DNA of 64,000 nt from Agrobacterium tumefaciens. GTDB taxonomy: Bacteria > Pseudomonadota > Alphaproteobacteria > Rhizobiales > Rhizobiaceae. Shown here in pieces: positions 34,519 through 43,232 of this stretch. The DNA lies in assembly GCF_013337285.1 (NCBI RefSeq), contig NZ_SUPW01000002.1, positions 124,001 to 188,000 on the forward strand, written 5' to 3'. Position 1 is the stretch's first letter, and each line of letters opens with the position of its first letter. Under the pieces are notes generated by a model. The model did no database searches. It was given only the letters and a program-made list of their open reading frames with translations, and was not told the origin of the DNA. Position numbers and translations under genes: made by a program.

Positions 34519-35289
34519 TCACAGCCGCACCGACATGCCGCCATCCACCGTCAGCACATGGCCGTTGACGAACGAGGCCGCATCGCTGGCCAAAAACAAA
34601 GCCGCACCGGCGATTTCATCCGGCCTGCCCCAGCGCTCCAGCGGCACGCGCAGCTTGGCGAAGGCAACCATGTCAGGGTTTTCGGCAAGGGCGGCATTGG
34701 TTTCTGTTGCAAACATGCCGGGCGCAATGGCGTTGCTGGTGATGCCGCGCGCGCCATATTCCACGGCAATCGCCCGCATCAGCCCGGTCAGCCCCTGTTT
34801 GGCGACGGGGTAGATCGCATCCCCCGGCCGGACGATATGGCCGAGAATGGAGGTGATGGTGATGATGCGGCCATAACCGTTGGTATTCATGGCCTCCGCA
34901 GCATCGCGCGACAGCGAGATGGAGGAGGTGAGGTCGGTGCGGATCAACTCCAGCACATCCTCGTCATTAAATTCAGCAAGCGGGCGGCGGTCGCGCGCGC
35001 CGACATTGTTGACGAGAATATCGAGATGGCCGAATTCGTCCATGATACGGCGGACGAGCGCGCTGCCGGCTTTGGTATCGGCGATGTCGAAAGCGGCGTA
35101 GTCGGCCTTTCCGCCGGCCTGGCGAAGCGTGTCGACCGCCTGTTGCAGCGTCTCGGGGTTGCGGCCGGTCATCCACACATGCGCACCTGCCTCAGCAAAG
35201 GCGCTGGCGATTTCGAAACCGAGACCACGGCCGCTGCCGGTAATGACGGCGATGCGGTTTTCGAGAGAGAATTTCTGGAGAATGCCCAT
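34519..35289 (-). CDS. SDR-family oxidoreductase (gluconate 5-dehydrogenase-like)
   Basis: A 256-residue classical short-chain dehydrogenase. It has the cofactor motif TGSGRGLG, the NNVG motif in DILVNNVGARDRRP, a catalytic Ser in ITITSILGH, and Tyr and Lys in YPVAKQG. The C-terminal ending FVNGHVLTVDGGMSVRL is typical. The basic Arg in TGRNPETL suggests NADP preference. Its substrate is unknown. It is the first gene of the unit that continues with the sensor kinase and the response regulator, so it may act in the same catabolic response. Confidence 0.85.
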   Translation of the reverse strand: MGILQKFSLENRIAVITGSGRGLGFEIASAFAEAGAHVWMTGRNPETLQQAVDTLRQAGGKADYAAFDIADTKAGSALVRRIMDEFGHLDILVNNVGARDRRPLAEFNDEDVLELIRTDLTSSISLSRDAAEAMNTNGYGRIITITSILGHIVRPGDAIYPVAKQGLTGLMRAIAVEYGARGITSNAIAPGMFATETNAALAENPDMVAFAKLRVPLERWGRPDEIAGAALFLASDAASFVNGHVLTVDGGMSVRL

Positions 35290-35402
35290 CGCTCACCTTC
35301 TTGCTTGACGTGCTGCAACTTCTTGGAGTTTGCGAAGGAAGAATATGCCGCGCGGGGCAGGGGGCGAAAGGTCGCCTGTCCGGCCTGTCCGTTCGCTGGA
35401 CA

Positions 35403-35436
35403 CAAAAATGGCGTCGCCCGGTTGGGCGACGCCATG
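35403..35436 (-). terminator. Rho-independent terminator of glnII
   Basis: A perfect twelve-pair stem ATGGCGTCGCCC / GGGCGACGCCAT with a four-base loop, followed by a T-run when read leftwards. It lies 11 bp beyond the glnII stop. Confidence 0.92.
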
Positions 35437-35446
35437 TCTTGGATTA

Positions 35447-36481
35447 TCAGGCAGCAGCCGACTTTGCGAGCGGCACTTCTGCAATCGTCTGCAGAACGAC
35501 GGAAGCGATCTGGTAAGGGCAGCCCTGCGAGTTCGGACGACGGTCTTCGAGGTAACCACGGTAGCCGTTGTTGACGAAGGAATGCGGAACGCGGATCGAG
35601 GCACCACGGTCTGCAACGCCGTAGGAGAACTTGTTCCACGGCGCGGTTTCGTGCTTGCCGGTCAGGCGCAGATGGTTGTCCGGGCCGTAAACGTCGATGT
35701 GTTCCTGCCAGTTCTTGGCAAAAGCGGCCATGAGGGCTTCGAAATATTCCTTGCCGCCAACTTCGCGCATGAACTTGGTGGAGAAGTTGCAATGCATGCC
35801 GGAACCGTTCCAGTCGGTATCGCCGAGCGGCTTGCAATGGAATTCGACGTCGATGCCGTACTGTTCGCAAAGACGCAGCAGCAGGTAACGGGCGATCCAG
35901 ATCTGGTCGGCGGCGCGCTTGGAGCCCTTGCCGAATACCTGGAATTCCCACTGGCCCTTGGCCACTTCGGCATTGATGCCTTCGTGGTTGATGCCGGCTT
36001 CGAGGCAGAGATCGAGGTGCTCTTCAACGATTTCGCGGGCAACCGAACCGACGTTCTTGAAGCCGACGCCCGTGTAATACGGACCCTGCGGAGCCGGGTA
36101 GCCCTGTTCCGGGAAGCCGAGCGGGCGGCCGTCCTTATAGAAGAAATATTCCTGTTCGAAACCGAACCATGCATCCTCGTCCTCGACGATGGTGGCGCGG
36201 CTGTTCGAGGCATGCGGGGTAACGCCATCGGGCATCATGACTTCGCACATGACGAGCGCGCCGTTGGTGCGGGCCGGGTCGGGGTAGATCGCGACGGGCT
36301 TCAGCACGCAATCCGACGAATGGCCTTCAGCCTGCTGGGTGGACGAACCATCAAAACCCCAAAGCGGCAGCTGCTCGAGCGTGGGGAATTCGTCGAATTC
36401 CTTGACCTGTGTCTTGCCGCGCAGGTTTGCGACCGGCTTGTATCCGTCCAGCCAGATGTACTCGAGTTTGAACTTAGTCAT
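35447..36481 (-). CDS. glnII: Glutamine synthetase type II (GSII)
   Basis: A 344-residue eukaryote-like glutamine synthetase, the second GS of rhizobia: it makes glutamine from glutamate, ammonia and ATP. It starts FKLEYIWLDGYKPVANLRGKT. The beta-grasp domain ends in PLWGFDGSSTQQAEGHSSD; the catalytic domain has FGFEQEYFFY (metal Glu), GINAEVAKGQWEFQV, GSGMHCNFST and the glutamate loop NKFSYGVADRGASIRVPHS. There is no adenylylation Tyr motif, as expected for GSII. ATG 36481 has GAGAGG upstream. Its promoter region carries a sigma-54 site and a candidate NtrC site, as known for rhizobial glnII. Confidence 0.96.
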   Translation of the reverse strand: MTKFKLEYIWLDGYKPVANLRGKTQVKEFDEFPTLEQLPLWGFDGSSTQQAEGHSSDCVLKPVAIYPDPARTNGALVMCEVMMPDGVTPHASNSRATIVEDEDAWFGFEQEYFFYKDGRPLGFPEQGYPAPQGPYYTGVGFKNVGSVAREIVEEHLDLCLEAGINHEGINAEVAKGQWEFQVFGKGSKRAADQIWIARYLLLRLCEQYGIDVEFHCKPLGDTDWNGSGMHCNFSTKFMREVGGKEYFEALMAAFAKNWQEHIDVYGPDNHLRLTGKHETAPWNKFSYGVADRGASIRVPHSFVNNGYRGYLEDRRPNSQGCPYQIASVVLQTIAEVPLAKSAAA

Positions 36482-36575
36482 TACGAACCTCTCATAGGTA
36501 ACAATGCGAAGCCTTGAGGCTTGCCGTGGCGTTTGCCACCGGAAGCACATTCGCGTTCAAGGGCTGACCCCTTAG

Positions 36576-36592
36576 ATGCATGCCGCGTGCCA
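36576..36592 (-). promoter_or_regulatory. Sigma-54 promoter of glnII
   Basis: Read leftwards, TGGCACG-N4-ATGCAT has the invariant GG and GC spaced by ten bases, matching the sigma-54 consensus TGGCACG-N4-TTGC except for one T to A change. It lies about 95 bp before the glnII start. Confidence 0.72.
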
Positions 36593-36755
36593 GATTGGCG
36601 ATATCCGACGATTTATTCGAAAAATCTTTCAGCGGCTCTTTCTCAAGCCCATCGCATTACCGCTCCCGTCTCCGCTTGTTGCGCCGCAGCAGGCAAATTC
36701 GTCCCTCAAGTTTCATCATTGAATCCTTATAGATAGCCGGCTCGTTGCCCTCAAA

Positions 36756-36772
36756 TGCCCTGCTGCGGTGCA
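36756..36772 (-). promoter_or_regulatory. Candidate NtrC-binding site upstream of glnII
   Basis: TGCCCT-GCTGC-GGTGCA matches the NtrC dyad TGCACC-N5-GGTGCA perfectly on the right half and in four of six bases on the left. It lies about 165 bp upstream of the sigma-54 element, a normal enhancer distance. The rest of the gap of 490 bp between glnII and the DUF2735 gene shows no gene. Confidence 0.5.
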
Positions 36773-36971
36773 GTGATTTCGATTGCGCGCGATGGATCGG
36801 CATTTGCCCCAAAAACCGGCGCTTTCGGAATGGTTTTTCTTGCTGATTGGCTGTTTAATGCCTATATTTTTCGCAACGTGATTTTTTTTTAATCAAACGG
36901 AGCGAATCCGGTCTTTGTGGGTTTGCTTCCTGAACAAAGTGCTTCGATGCAACCAAAGTGAGATGATCGAA

Positions 36972-37169
36972 ATGGCAACTGGCTTTCATCGCGAGACGGC
37001 AACGATCTATCAATTCCCGGTCGGCGGGCGCGCGGGCCTTTCCAAGTTCCACAATAGCGGGCTTAGCGAGCTTGAGCGTCAGGCACGGGAGCCGCATGTG
37101 GATTTTGGCTCCTGGTATCATGATGATGCGATCCGGGATGAAGAGCGGGACGGCAAGCCGCATTCCTGA
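36972..37169 (+). CDS. DUF2735 small protein next to glnII
   Basis: A 65-residue protein starting MATGFHRETATIYQFPVGGRAGL, the hallmark of DUF2735, a family of short proteins often encoded beside glnII in Rhizobiales. Function is unknown. It is divergent from glnII and shares the nitrogen-regulated intergenic region, so it may respond to nitrogen as well. In-frame ATGs at 36963 and 36972 are both possible; I chose 36972 because it gives the usual family start and has GTGAG at a suitable distance. Confidence 0.75.
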   Translation: MATGFHRETATIYQFPVGGRAGLSKFHNSGLSELERQAREPHVDFGSWYHDDAIRDEERDGKPHS

Positions 37170-37187
37170 TCTGAGACGTCGCCGCGC

Positions 37188-37315
37188 ATTTCTTCTCCCC
37201 GCCGGGGAGAGGTGGCCCGAAGGGTCGGATGAGGGGCAACGCCCGCGATTGACCGCACCCGTGCCCCCTCATCCCGCTGCCGCGACCTTCTCCCCGGCGG
37301 GGAGAAGAAACAGGC
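37188..37315. repeat. Dispersed palindromic repeat, family B, copy 3 (orientation 2)
   Basis: Outer arms TTCTTCTCCCCGCCGGGG and the matching AGAAGAAAC end. The inner blocks are GTGGCCCGAAGGGTCGGATG on the left and CATCCCGCTGCCGCGACC on the right. It lies between the DUF2735 gene and urtA. Confidence 0.9.
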
Positions 37316-37395
37316 GGAAACCTCCCATTTCACATGGGAAACCTCTGCTTGAAATCTGCCTTCCCCAAATCGCCTACCGCTTTCGCCACCCCGCC

Positions 37396-37411
37396 TACGT
37401 CAATTGACGTA
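37396..37411. promoter_or_regulatory. Perfect 16-bp palindrome upstream of urtA
   Basis: TACGTCAATTGACGTA is a perfect inverted repeat about 100 bp before the urtA start. It has the size and symmetry of a dimeric repressor or activator site (GntR-like proteins often use similar dyads). No -10 box is evident downstream of the embedded TTGACG. The binder is unknown. Confidence 0.4.
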
Positions 37412-37510
37412 TACGGTTTCGCACCCCTCAGGCCGATAGTCCCCTCCAGCAGCGGTCAACGATGCCGCTGAGGCCCCGACAGGGGCTAAACAAGGAGAGG
37501 GGTTCTTCCG

Positions 37511-38800
37511 ATGATATTCCGCAAGACGCTTAGCGCCGCGCTGCTCGGCGCGATCATGTCCACCACCGCCTTCCACGGCGCTTTCGCCGCTGACGATACG
37601 ATCAAGGTCGGCGTGCTGCATTCTCTTTCCGGCACCATGGCGATTTCAGAAACGACTCTGAAAGACGCCATGCTGATGCTCATCGACGAGCAGAACAAGA
37701 AGGGCGGCGTTCTCGGCAAGAAGCTCGAAGCCGTGGTGGTCGATCCGGCTTCCGACTGGCCGCTGTTTGCCGAAAAGGCCCGCCAGCTGATTTCGCAGGA
37801 CAAGGTCGCCGCCGTTTTCGGCTGCTGGACGTCGTCGTCGCGCAAATCCGTGCTGCCGGTGTTCGAAGAACTGAATTCGCTGCTTTTCTACCCCGTGCAA
37901 TATGAGGGTGAAGAATCCTCCCGCAACATCTTCTATACGGGTGCCGCTCCCAACCAGCAGGCCATTCCGGCCGTCGATTATCTCGCCAGCACCGAAGGTG
38001 TGGAGCGCTGGGTTCTGGCCGGTACTGATTATGTCTACCCACAGACCACAAACAAGATCCTGAAGGCCTACCTGATGTCGAAGGGCGTCAAGGAAGAGGA
38101 CATCATGATCAACTACACGCCGTTCGGCCATTCCGACTGGCAGACGATCGTGTCCGACATCAAGAAATTCGGCTCGGCCGGCAAGAAGACCGCCGTAGTT
38201 TCCACCATCAATGGTGACGCCAACGTGCCGTTCTACAAGGAACTGGCCAATCAGGGCATCAAGGCGGAAGACATTCCGGTCGTCGCTTTCTCGGTTGGCG
38301 AAGAAGAGCTTGCCGGTCTCGATACCGCGCCGCTGGTCGGCCACCTTGCCGCATGGAACTACTTCCAGTCCGTTGATTCTCCTGTTAATGCCGAGTTCAT
38401 CAAGACCTGGCATGCGTTTACCAAGAACGACAAGCGCGTGACCAACGACCCGATGGAAGCCGCCTATATCGGCTTCAACGCCTGGGTAAAGGCCGTCGAA
38501 TCCGCCGGCACCACCGATACGGACAAGGTGCTGGACTCGATCCTCGGCGTTTCCGTGCCGAACCTCTCGGGCGGTTACTCCACCGTCATGCCGAACCACC
38601 ACATCACCAAGCCGGTGCTGATCGGCGAAATCCAGGCCGATGGGCAATTCGAGATCGTGCAGCAGACGCCGCAGGTGGTGGGTGATGAGTGGTCGGATTA
38701 TCTGCCGGACTCCAAGGATCTGATTTCGGATTGGAGGAAGCCGATGTCTTGCGGGAACTTCAATGTGGCCACGGGTAAGTGCGGTGGCAAGGGTAGCTGA
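37511..38800 (+). CDS. urtA: Urea ABC transporter substrate-binding protein UrtA
   Basis: A 429-residue periplasmic protein with a signal peptide cleaved after GAFA. The mature part starts DDTIKVGVLHSLSGTMAISETTLKDAMLMLIDEQN, the UrtA/AmiC-type motif, and contains FGCWTSSSRKSVLPVFEELNSLLFYPVQYEGEE and the late MSCGNFNVATGKCGGKGS, all diagnostic of UrtA rather than LivK. It captures urea for UrtBCDE. AAGGAGAGG precedes the ATG. A gap of 288 bp with a family-A repeat separates it from urtB. Confidence 0.96.
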   Translation: MIFRKTLSAALLGAIMSTTAFHGAFAADDTIKVGVLHSLSGTMAISETTLKDAMLMLIDEQNKKGGVLGKKLEAVVVDPASDWPLFAEKARQLISQDKVAAVFGCWTSSSRKSVLPVFEELNSLLFYPVQYEGEESSRNIFYTGAAPNQQAIPAVDYLASTEGVERWVLAGTDYVYPQTTNKILKAYLMSKGVKEEDIMINYTPFGHSDWQTIVSDIKKFGSAGKKTAVVSTINGDANVPFYKELANQGIKAEDIPVVAFSVGEEELAGLDTAPLVGHLAAWNYFQSVDSPVNAEFIKTWHAFTKNDKRVTNDPMEAAYIGFNAWVKAVESAGTTDTDKVLDSILGVSVPNLSGGYSTVMPNHHITKPVLIGEIQADGQFEIVQQTPQVVGDEWSDYLPDSKDLISDWRKPMSCGNFNVATGKCGGKGS

Positions 38801-38862
38801 TTAGTTGGGTTGTGTGCCGCGCCCTTTGGTGGGGGCGGGCCTATTTGGAAACTGAGCAAGAA

Positions 38863-39024
38863 TTACCCCCCTCTGTCCTGCCGGACATCTCCCCCTCAAG
38901 GGGGGAGATCAGCAAGACGCTGTCTCGCCACTTCATTCTCAAACGTTGAGATGGCCGAGACCTCGCCGCAGGTCGATCTCCCCCCTTGAGGGGGAGATGC
39001 CCGGCAGGGCAGAGGGGGGTAAGC
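38863..39024. repeat. Dispersed palindromic repeat, family A, copy 4 (CTCAAGG subtype)
   Basis: Matches the copy at 12171 closely: CTGTCCTGCCGGACATCTCC on the left, with CCCCCTCAAGG in the left arm and CCTTGAGGGGG in the right. It interrupts the urt operon between urtA and urtB, a place where a stable hairpin could help keep the abundant urtA message separate from the rest. Confidence 0.9.
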
Positions 39025-39088
39025 CGCATACTCAAGCCGCGCCAACCACAGACATCGCTTTCACCGGAACCGCTCCAAGGGAACCCAC

Positions 39089-40702
39089 ATGACGATCCGA
39101 TCTTTTCTCGGAGCCATCTTCCTCTGGCTCACCATGGGGATCGCATCCCACTCCTTCGCGCAAAGCGATCCGAAGGCGCTGATCGATGCGCTCGGCACGG
39201 CCGACTTCAAGCAGGCCGAAACCTTGATCGGCCAGATCGCCGCCACCGGCGACGCGCGCGTGGTTCCGGCGCTGGAGGCTTTCGCTGCGGGCGATCTCTA
39301 CGTGCGCAAATCCGACAATCTCGTTTTCATGACGAAGCCCGCCGGATCCAACTTCACGCTGGTCGATCCGCTGACCGGCGAAAGCGCCGGTGAAGCGCCG
39401 AAGGCTGCGGTATCCAAGATCAAGATCAACAATACCCTGCGCCGCGCCATCCGCGCTGCCCTTGGCGGCCTGACCCTGCTCAGCCCGGAAAAATCCGTGC
39501 GGCTTTCGGCAGCAGACGCCGTCCTGAAGGCCCCCAGCGCTGAAAATCTCGAATTGCTGGAAGCGGCCCTATCAAAGGAAACCGATAATGAGGTGCGGAC
39601 CCGGATGGAGGAGGCGCGGGCTGTCTCGCTGCTCTCCTCCGACCGCCCCCTCGAGGTAAAGAAAGAAGCTATCGCCACCATCAAGAAACTTGGCGGGCGC
39701 GATGCGATCAGCATTCTGATGGCGGCGACGCCATCGGTCGATCCGAGCCTGAAGCCTGATGTCGATGAAGCGATTTCCAGCATTGAAAGCGCGCTCGCCT
39801 TCTGGGATTACGTGCAGAATATCTGGTATGGCCTGTCGCTCGGTTCCGTGCTGCTGCTTGCCGCCATCGGCCTTGCCATCACTTTCGGCGTCATGGGCAT
39901 CATCAATATGGCGCATGGCGAGATGGTGATGATCGGGGCCTATTCCACCTTCATGGTGCAGGAGGTTATCCGCACGCATTTCCCCGGCCTGTTCGACTGG
40001 TCGCTGGCCATCGCCTTGCCTGTCGCCTTTCTGGTGACGGCGTTTGTCGGTCTCGTGATGGAGCGTGGCGTCATCCGCTATCTCTACGGCCGGCCGCTGG
40101 AAACGCTTCTGGCCACCTGGGGCATCTCGCTCATCCTGCAACAGGGCGTGCGCTCCATCTTCGGCCCCACCAACCGCGAAGTCGGCAGCCCCGGCTGGAT
40201 GTCCGGCTCCTTCAGCCTCGGTTATCTCAATTTCACCTGGAACCGGGTGTGGATCGTCTGCTTCTCGCTATCGGTGTTCTTCGCGCTGCTGGTGCTGCTG
40301 AAACGCTCCGCCTTCGGCCTGCAGATGCGCGCCGTGACCCAGAACCGCCGCATGGCTTCTTCCATGGGCATCCGCACGCCGTGGGTGGATGCCTTCACCT
40401 TCGCGCTCGGCTCCGGTGTCGCCGGTCTTGCCGGGGTGGCCCTGTCGCAGATCGACAATGTCTCGCCCAATCTTGGCCAGAGCTACATCATCGACAGTTT
40501 CATGGTCGTGGTGTTCGGCGGGGTGGGCAATCTCTGGGGAACGCTGGTCGGGGCGCTGTCGCTCGGTGTGCTCAACAAGTTTCTTGAGCCGACGGTGGGC
40601 GCCGTGCTCGGCAAAATCCTCGTGCTCGTTCTCATCATCCTGTTCATCCAGAAGCGGCCGCGCGGTCTCTTCGCACTCAAGGGAAGGGCGATCGAAGCAT
40701 GA
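39089..40702 (+). CDS. urtB: Urea ABC transporter permease UrtB
   Basis: A 537-residue protein with a signal-like N-terminus, an extended UrtB-specific region of about 240 residues (SDPKALIDALGTADFKQAETL, predicted helical and extracytoplasmic) and a LivH-type permease core from about 250 (WYGLSLGSVLLLAAIGLAITFGVMGIINMAHGEMVMIGAY). The contact loop reads VVVFGGVGNLWGTLVGAL. Length and architecture are standard for UrtB. AAGGGAA precedes the ATG; the gene overlaps urtC by 4 bp. Confidence 0.95.
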   Translation: MTIRSFLGAIFLWLTMGIASHSFAQSDPKALIDALGTADFKQAETLIGQIAATGDARVVPALEAFAAGDLYVRKSDNLVFMTKPAGSNFTLVDPLTGESAGEAPKAAVSKIKINNTLRRAIRAALGGLTLLSPEKSVRLSAADAVLKAPSAENLELLEAALSKETDNEVRTRMEEARAVSLLSSDRPLEVKKEAIATIKKLGGRDAISILMAATPSVDPSLKPDVDEAISSIESALAFWDYVQNIWYGLSLGSVLLLAAIGLAITFGVMGIINMAHGEMVMIGAYSTFMVQEVIRTHFPGLFDWSLAIALPVAFLVTAFVGLVMERGVIRYLYGRPLETLLATWGISLILQQGVRSIFGPTNREVGSPGWMSGSFSLGYLNFTWNRVWIVCFSLSVFFALLVLLKRSAFGLQMRAVTQNRRMASSMGIRTPWVDAFTFALGSGVAGLAGVALSQIDNVSPNLGQSYIIDSFMVVVFGGVGNLWGTLVGALSLGVLNKFLEPTVGAVLGKILVLVLIILFIQKRPRGLFALKGRAIEA

Positions 40703-41871
40703 TTACCGGCTTCCTCCTGCGCGCGCTCGATCGCCGCATTTCCATCGCCATCGGCATAATTCTCGCCATTGCCGTGCTGGTGCCCGCCTCCAACCTGCTG
40801 TTGCCTCAAGACAGCGCCTTGCACATCCCGACCTACATCATGTCGATGCTGGGCAAATATCTGGCCTATGCGCTGCTTGCGCTGGCGCTCGATCTGGTCT
40901 GGGGTTATTGCGGCATTCTCTCGCTCGGCCATGCCGCCTTCTTCGCGCTCGGCGGTTATGCCATGGGCATGTATCTGATGCGGCAGATCGGCACGCGCGG
41001 GGTCTATGGCCATCCGGTGCTGCCTGATTTCATGGTGTTCCTCAACTGGAAGGAACTGCCGTGGTTCTGGCAGGGCTTCGACATGTTCTGGTTTGCGGCG
41101 CTGATGGTGCTTGTCGTGCCGGGGCTTCTCGCCTTCGTGTTCGGCTGGTTTGCCTTCCGCTCGCGCGTCAACGGCGTTTACCTCTCGATCATCACCCAGG
41201 CCATGACCTATGCCCTGCTGCTTGCCTTCTTCCGCAACGATATGGGTTTCGGCGGCAATAATGGTCTCACCGATTTCAAGGATATCCTCGGCTTTTCCGT
41301 GCAGGCGGATGGCACCCGCGCCGTGCTGTTTGCCATGACGGCTGTGATGCTGGCGCTTTCGCTGCTGGTTGCGTCCGGCATCGTCAATTCCAAATTCGGC
41401 AAGGTGCTGGTGGGCGTGCGTGATGCCGAAAGCCGGGTGCGGTTCCTCGGCTTTCGGGTGGAAAACATCAAGCTCTTCACCTTCGTCGTCTCGGCCATGA
41501 TGGCAGGCATTGCCGGCGCGCTGTTCGTGCCGCAGGTGGGCATCATCAATCCCGGCGAATTTTCGCCCGCCAATTCCATCGAGGTCGTGGTGTGGACGGC
41601 TGTGGGCGGGCGCGGCACGCTGATCGGACCGATCATCGGCGCCATTCTCGTCAATGGCGGCAAGAGCTATTTCACCGGGGCATTTCCAGAATTCTGGCTG
41701 TTTGCGCTGGGTGGACTGTTCATCGCGGTGACGCTGTTCTTCCCCAAGGGCATCGTCGGCACGGTGCAGCATTATCTGGCCGGACGACGCGAAAAGCGGG
41801 CGGCGCGGGCGGCAAGCGCTGGTGAACAGCCGGGCAATGACAGCGCGGTTGCGCAACAGGCGGCGGAGTAA
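40699..41871 (+). CDS. urtC: Urea ABC transporter permease UrtC
   Basis: A 390-residue LivM-type permease with about ten membrane segments. Diagnostic stretches are LALDLVWGYCGILSLGHAAFFALGGYAMGMYLM, VNGVYLSIITQAMTYALLL, NNGLTDFKDILGF and VVWTAVGGRGTLIGPIIGAILVNGGKSYFT. With UrtB it makes the urea channel. Its ATG lies inside the urtB stop (ATGA), so translation is coupled. The tail is rich in Ala and Arg. Confidence 0.95.
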   Translation: MITGFLLRALDRRISIAIGIILAIAVLVPASNLLLPQDSALHIPTYIMSMLGKYLAYALLALALDLVWGYCGILSLGHAAFFALGGYAMGMYLMRQIGTRGVYGHPVLPDFMVFLNWKELPWFWQGFDMFWFAALMVLVVPGLLAFVFGWFAFRSRVNGVYLSIITQAMTYALLLAFFRNDMGFGGNNGLTDFKDILGFSVQADGTRAVLFAMTAVMLALSLLVASGIVNSKFGKVLVGVRDAESRVRFLGFRVENIKLFTFVVSAMMAGIAGALFVPQVGIINPGEFSPANSIEVVVWTAVGGRGTLIGPIIGAILVNGGKSYFTGAFPEFWLFALGGLFIAVTLFFPKGIVGTVQHYLAGRREKRAARAASAGEQPGNDSAVAQQAAE

Positions 41872-41875
41872 GCCC

Positions 41876-42637
41876 ATGAACACGGTTTCCGAAAACAGAA
41901 CCAAAAGCCTGCTTTATCTCGATGGCGTCTCCGTTTCCTTCGATGGGTTCAGGGCATTGAATTCCCTTTCCTTCGTGGTGGAGCCGGGCGAGCTTCGCGC
42001 CATCATCGGGCCGAATGGCGCGGGCAAAACGACGATGATGGATATTATCACCGGCAAGACGCGGCCTGACAGCGGCACCGTGCTGTTCGAAGACAGTATC
42101 GACCTCACTAAAAAGGACGAGGTCGACATCGCCCAGCTCGGTATCGGCCGGAAATTCCAGAAACCGACGGTGTTTGAAAGCCACACCGTCTGGGACAATC
42201 TGGAACTGGCGCTGAACCGCAAGCGCGGGGTGTTCGCCACGCTGTTCTACCGGCTGACGCAGGAAGACAAGGCCCGCATCGAGGAAATCCTCGCCACCGT
42301 GCGCCTTGCCCACCGCCGCAGCGACCTCGCCGCCAACCTTTCGCACGGCCAGAAACAATGGCTCGAGATCGGCATGCTGCTGGCGCAGGAGCCGAAGCTG
42401 CTCTTGGTGGACGAGCCGGTGGCGGGCATGACGGATGCGGAAACGGCCGAAACCGCCGTGCTCTTGAAGGAAATCGCCAAGACCCGTTCGGTGGTGGTGG
42501 TGGAACACGACATGGGCTTCATCCGCGAGTTGGGCGTGAAGGTGACGTGTCTTGCCGAAGGTTCGGTGCTGGCTGAAGGGTCTATCGATTTCGTGTCCAG
42601 CGATCCGAAGGTGATCGAGAATTATCTGGGGCGATAG
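41876..42637 (+). CDS. urtD: Urea ABC transporter ATPase UrtD
   Basis: A 253-residue ATPase: Walker A GPNGAGKTT, the UrtD-specific GIGRKFQKPTVFESHTVWDNLELAL, signature LSHGQKQWLEIGMLL, Walker B LLLVDEPVAGMT and the switch His in VVVVEHDMGFIREL. The ATG is 4 bp after the urtC stop. The frame extends upstream to 41822 inside urtC, but that part is not family sequence. After urtD the operon is interrupted by an unrelated gene before urtE. Confidence 0.95.
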   Translation: MNTVSENRTKSLLYLDGVSVSFDGFRALNSLSFVVEPGELRAIIGPNGAGKTTMMDIITGKTRPDSGTVLFEDSIDLTKKDEVDIAQLGIGRKFQKPTVFESHTVWDNLELALNRKRGVFATLFYRLTQEDKARIEEILATVRLAHRRSDLAANLSHGQKQWLEIGMLLAQEPKLLLVDEPVAGMTDAETAETAVLLKEIAKTRSVVVVEHDMGFIRELGVKVTCLAEGSVLAEGSIDFVSSDPKVIENYLGR

Positions 42638-42713
42638 AAAGAGCTGGCCTCTACTTGTGCCTGTAATAATAACCGGATTTAAGTTGAAAAATTTAAAATC
42701 TGGAGTTGATCTA

Positions 42714-43232
42714 ATGGCGTTGATTGGAATTCTGGTTATGGCAATCGGTGCTGCAGCAGTCTGGTATTGGCGGTTGAAGATGGTGCGTGAGGCAGGTAGC
42801 GAAATCATCGATACCGTCGAGAAAATGCGCGGCGCCTATAAGCGCAGATCGTTTCGCAAGAAGGCCGAAGTTGCTCCGATAGCCTCCATCCGCGATCCCG
42901 CCATTGCTGCGGTGGCATTCTTCATGTGCCTTGCGAACGAAAAGCCGATGTATCTCGAGATGGCCAAAAATGTCGTTCGCGACAGGATGAAAGGTATCAT
43001 CCCGCCCGCGGATATGGAGGAAGTGATCGTCTTTGGAGAATGGGCGTCCAGAAATGTCGTCAATCCCGAAGACCCTATCCGCAGGTTTCGCGATTTATGG
43101 GCAAATGCGCTCGATTTCGATGAAAGACGCCAACTGATCGATATAGCCGAAGAGGTCAGCCGAGTGGGGGGTGACAAGACCTCTGGGCAGGACCTTGCCC
43201 TGCAGGCGTTGCGACGAACATTACTGAACTAG
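42714..43232 (+). CDS. Unrecognised membrane-anchored protein inserted in the urt operon
   Basis: A 172-residue protein: one N-terminal membrane segment (LIGILVMAIGAAAVWYW), a basic juxtamembrane stretch (KMRGAYKRRSFRKKAE), then an all-helical domain of about 110 residues (SIRDPAIAAVAFFMCLANEKPMYLEMAKNVVRDRM, then RRQLIDIAEEVSRVGG). The helical layout faintly recalls TerB/DjlA-type domains, but the match is too weak to assign. The leader and early codons are visibly AT-richer than urtD and urtE. ATG 42714 has GGAG 10 bp upstream. It stops 14 bp before the urtE start, so it is probably co-transcribed. It is not a known urea-transporter component. Confidence 0.75.
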   Translation: MALIGILVMAIGAAAVWYWRLKMVREAGSEIIDTVEKMRGAYKRRSFRKKAEVAPIASIRDPAIAAVAFFMCLANEKPMYLEMAKNVVRDRMKGIIPPADMEEVIVFGEWASRNVVNPEDPIRRFRDLWANALDFDERRQLIDIAEEVSRVGGDKTSGQDLALQALRRTLLN

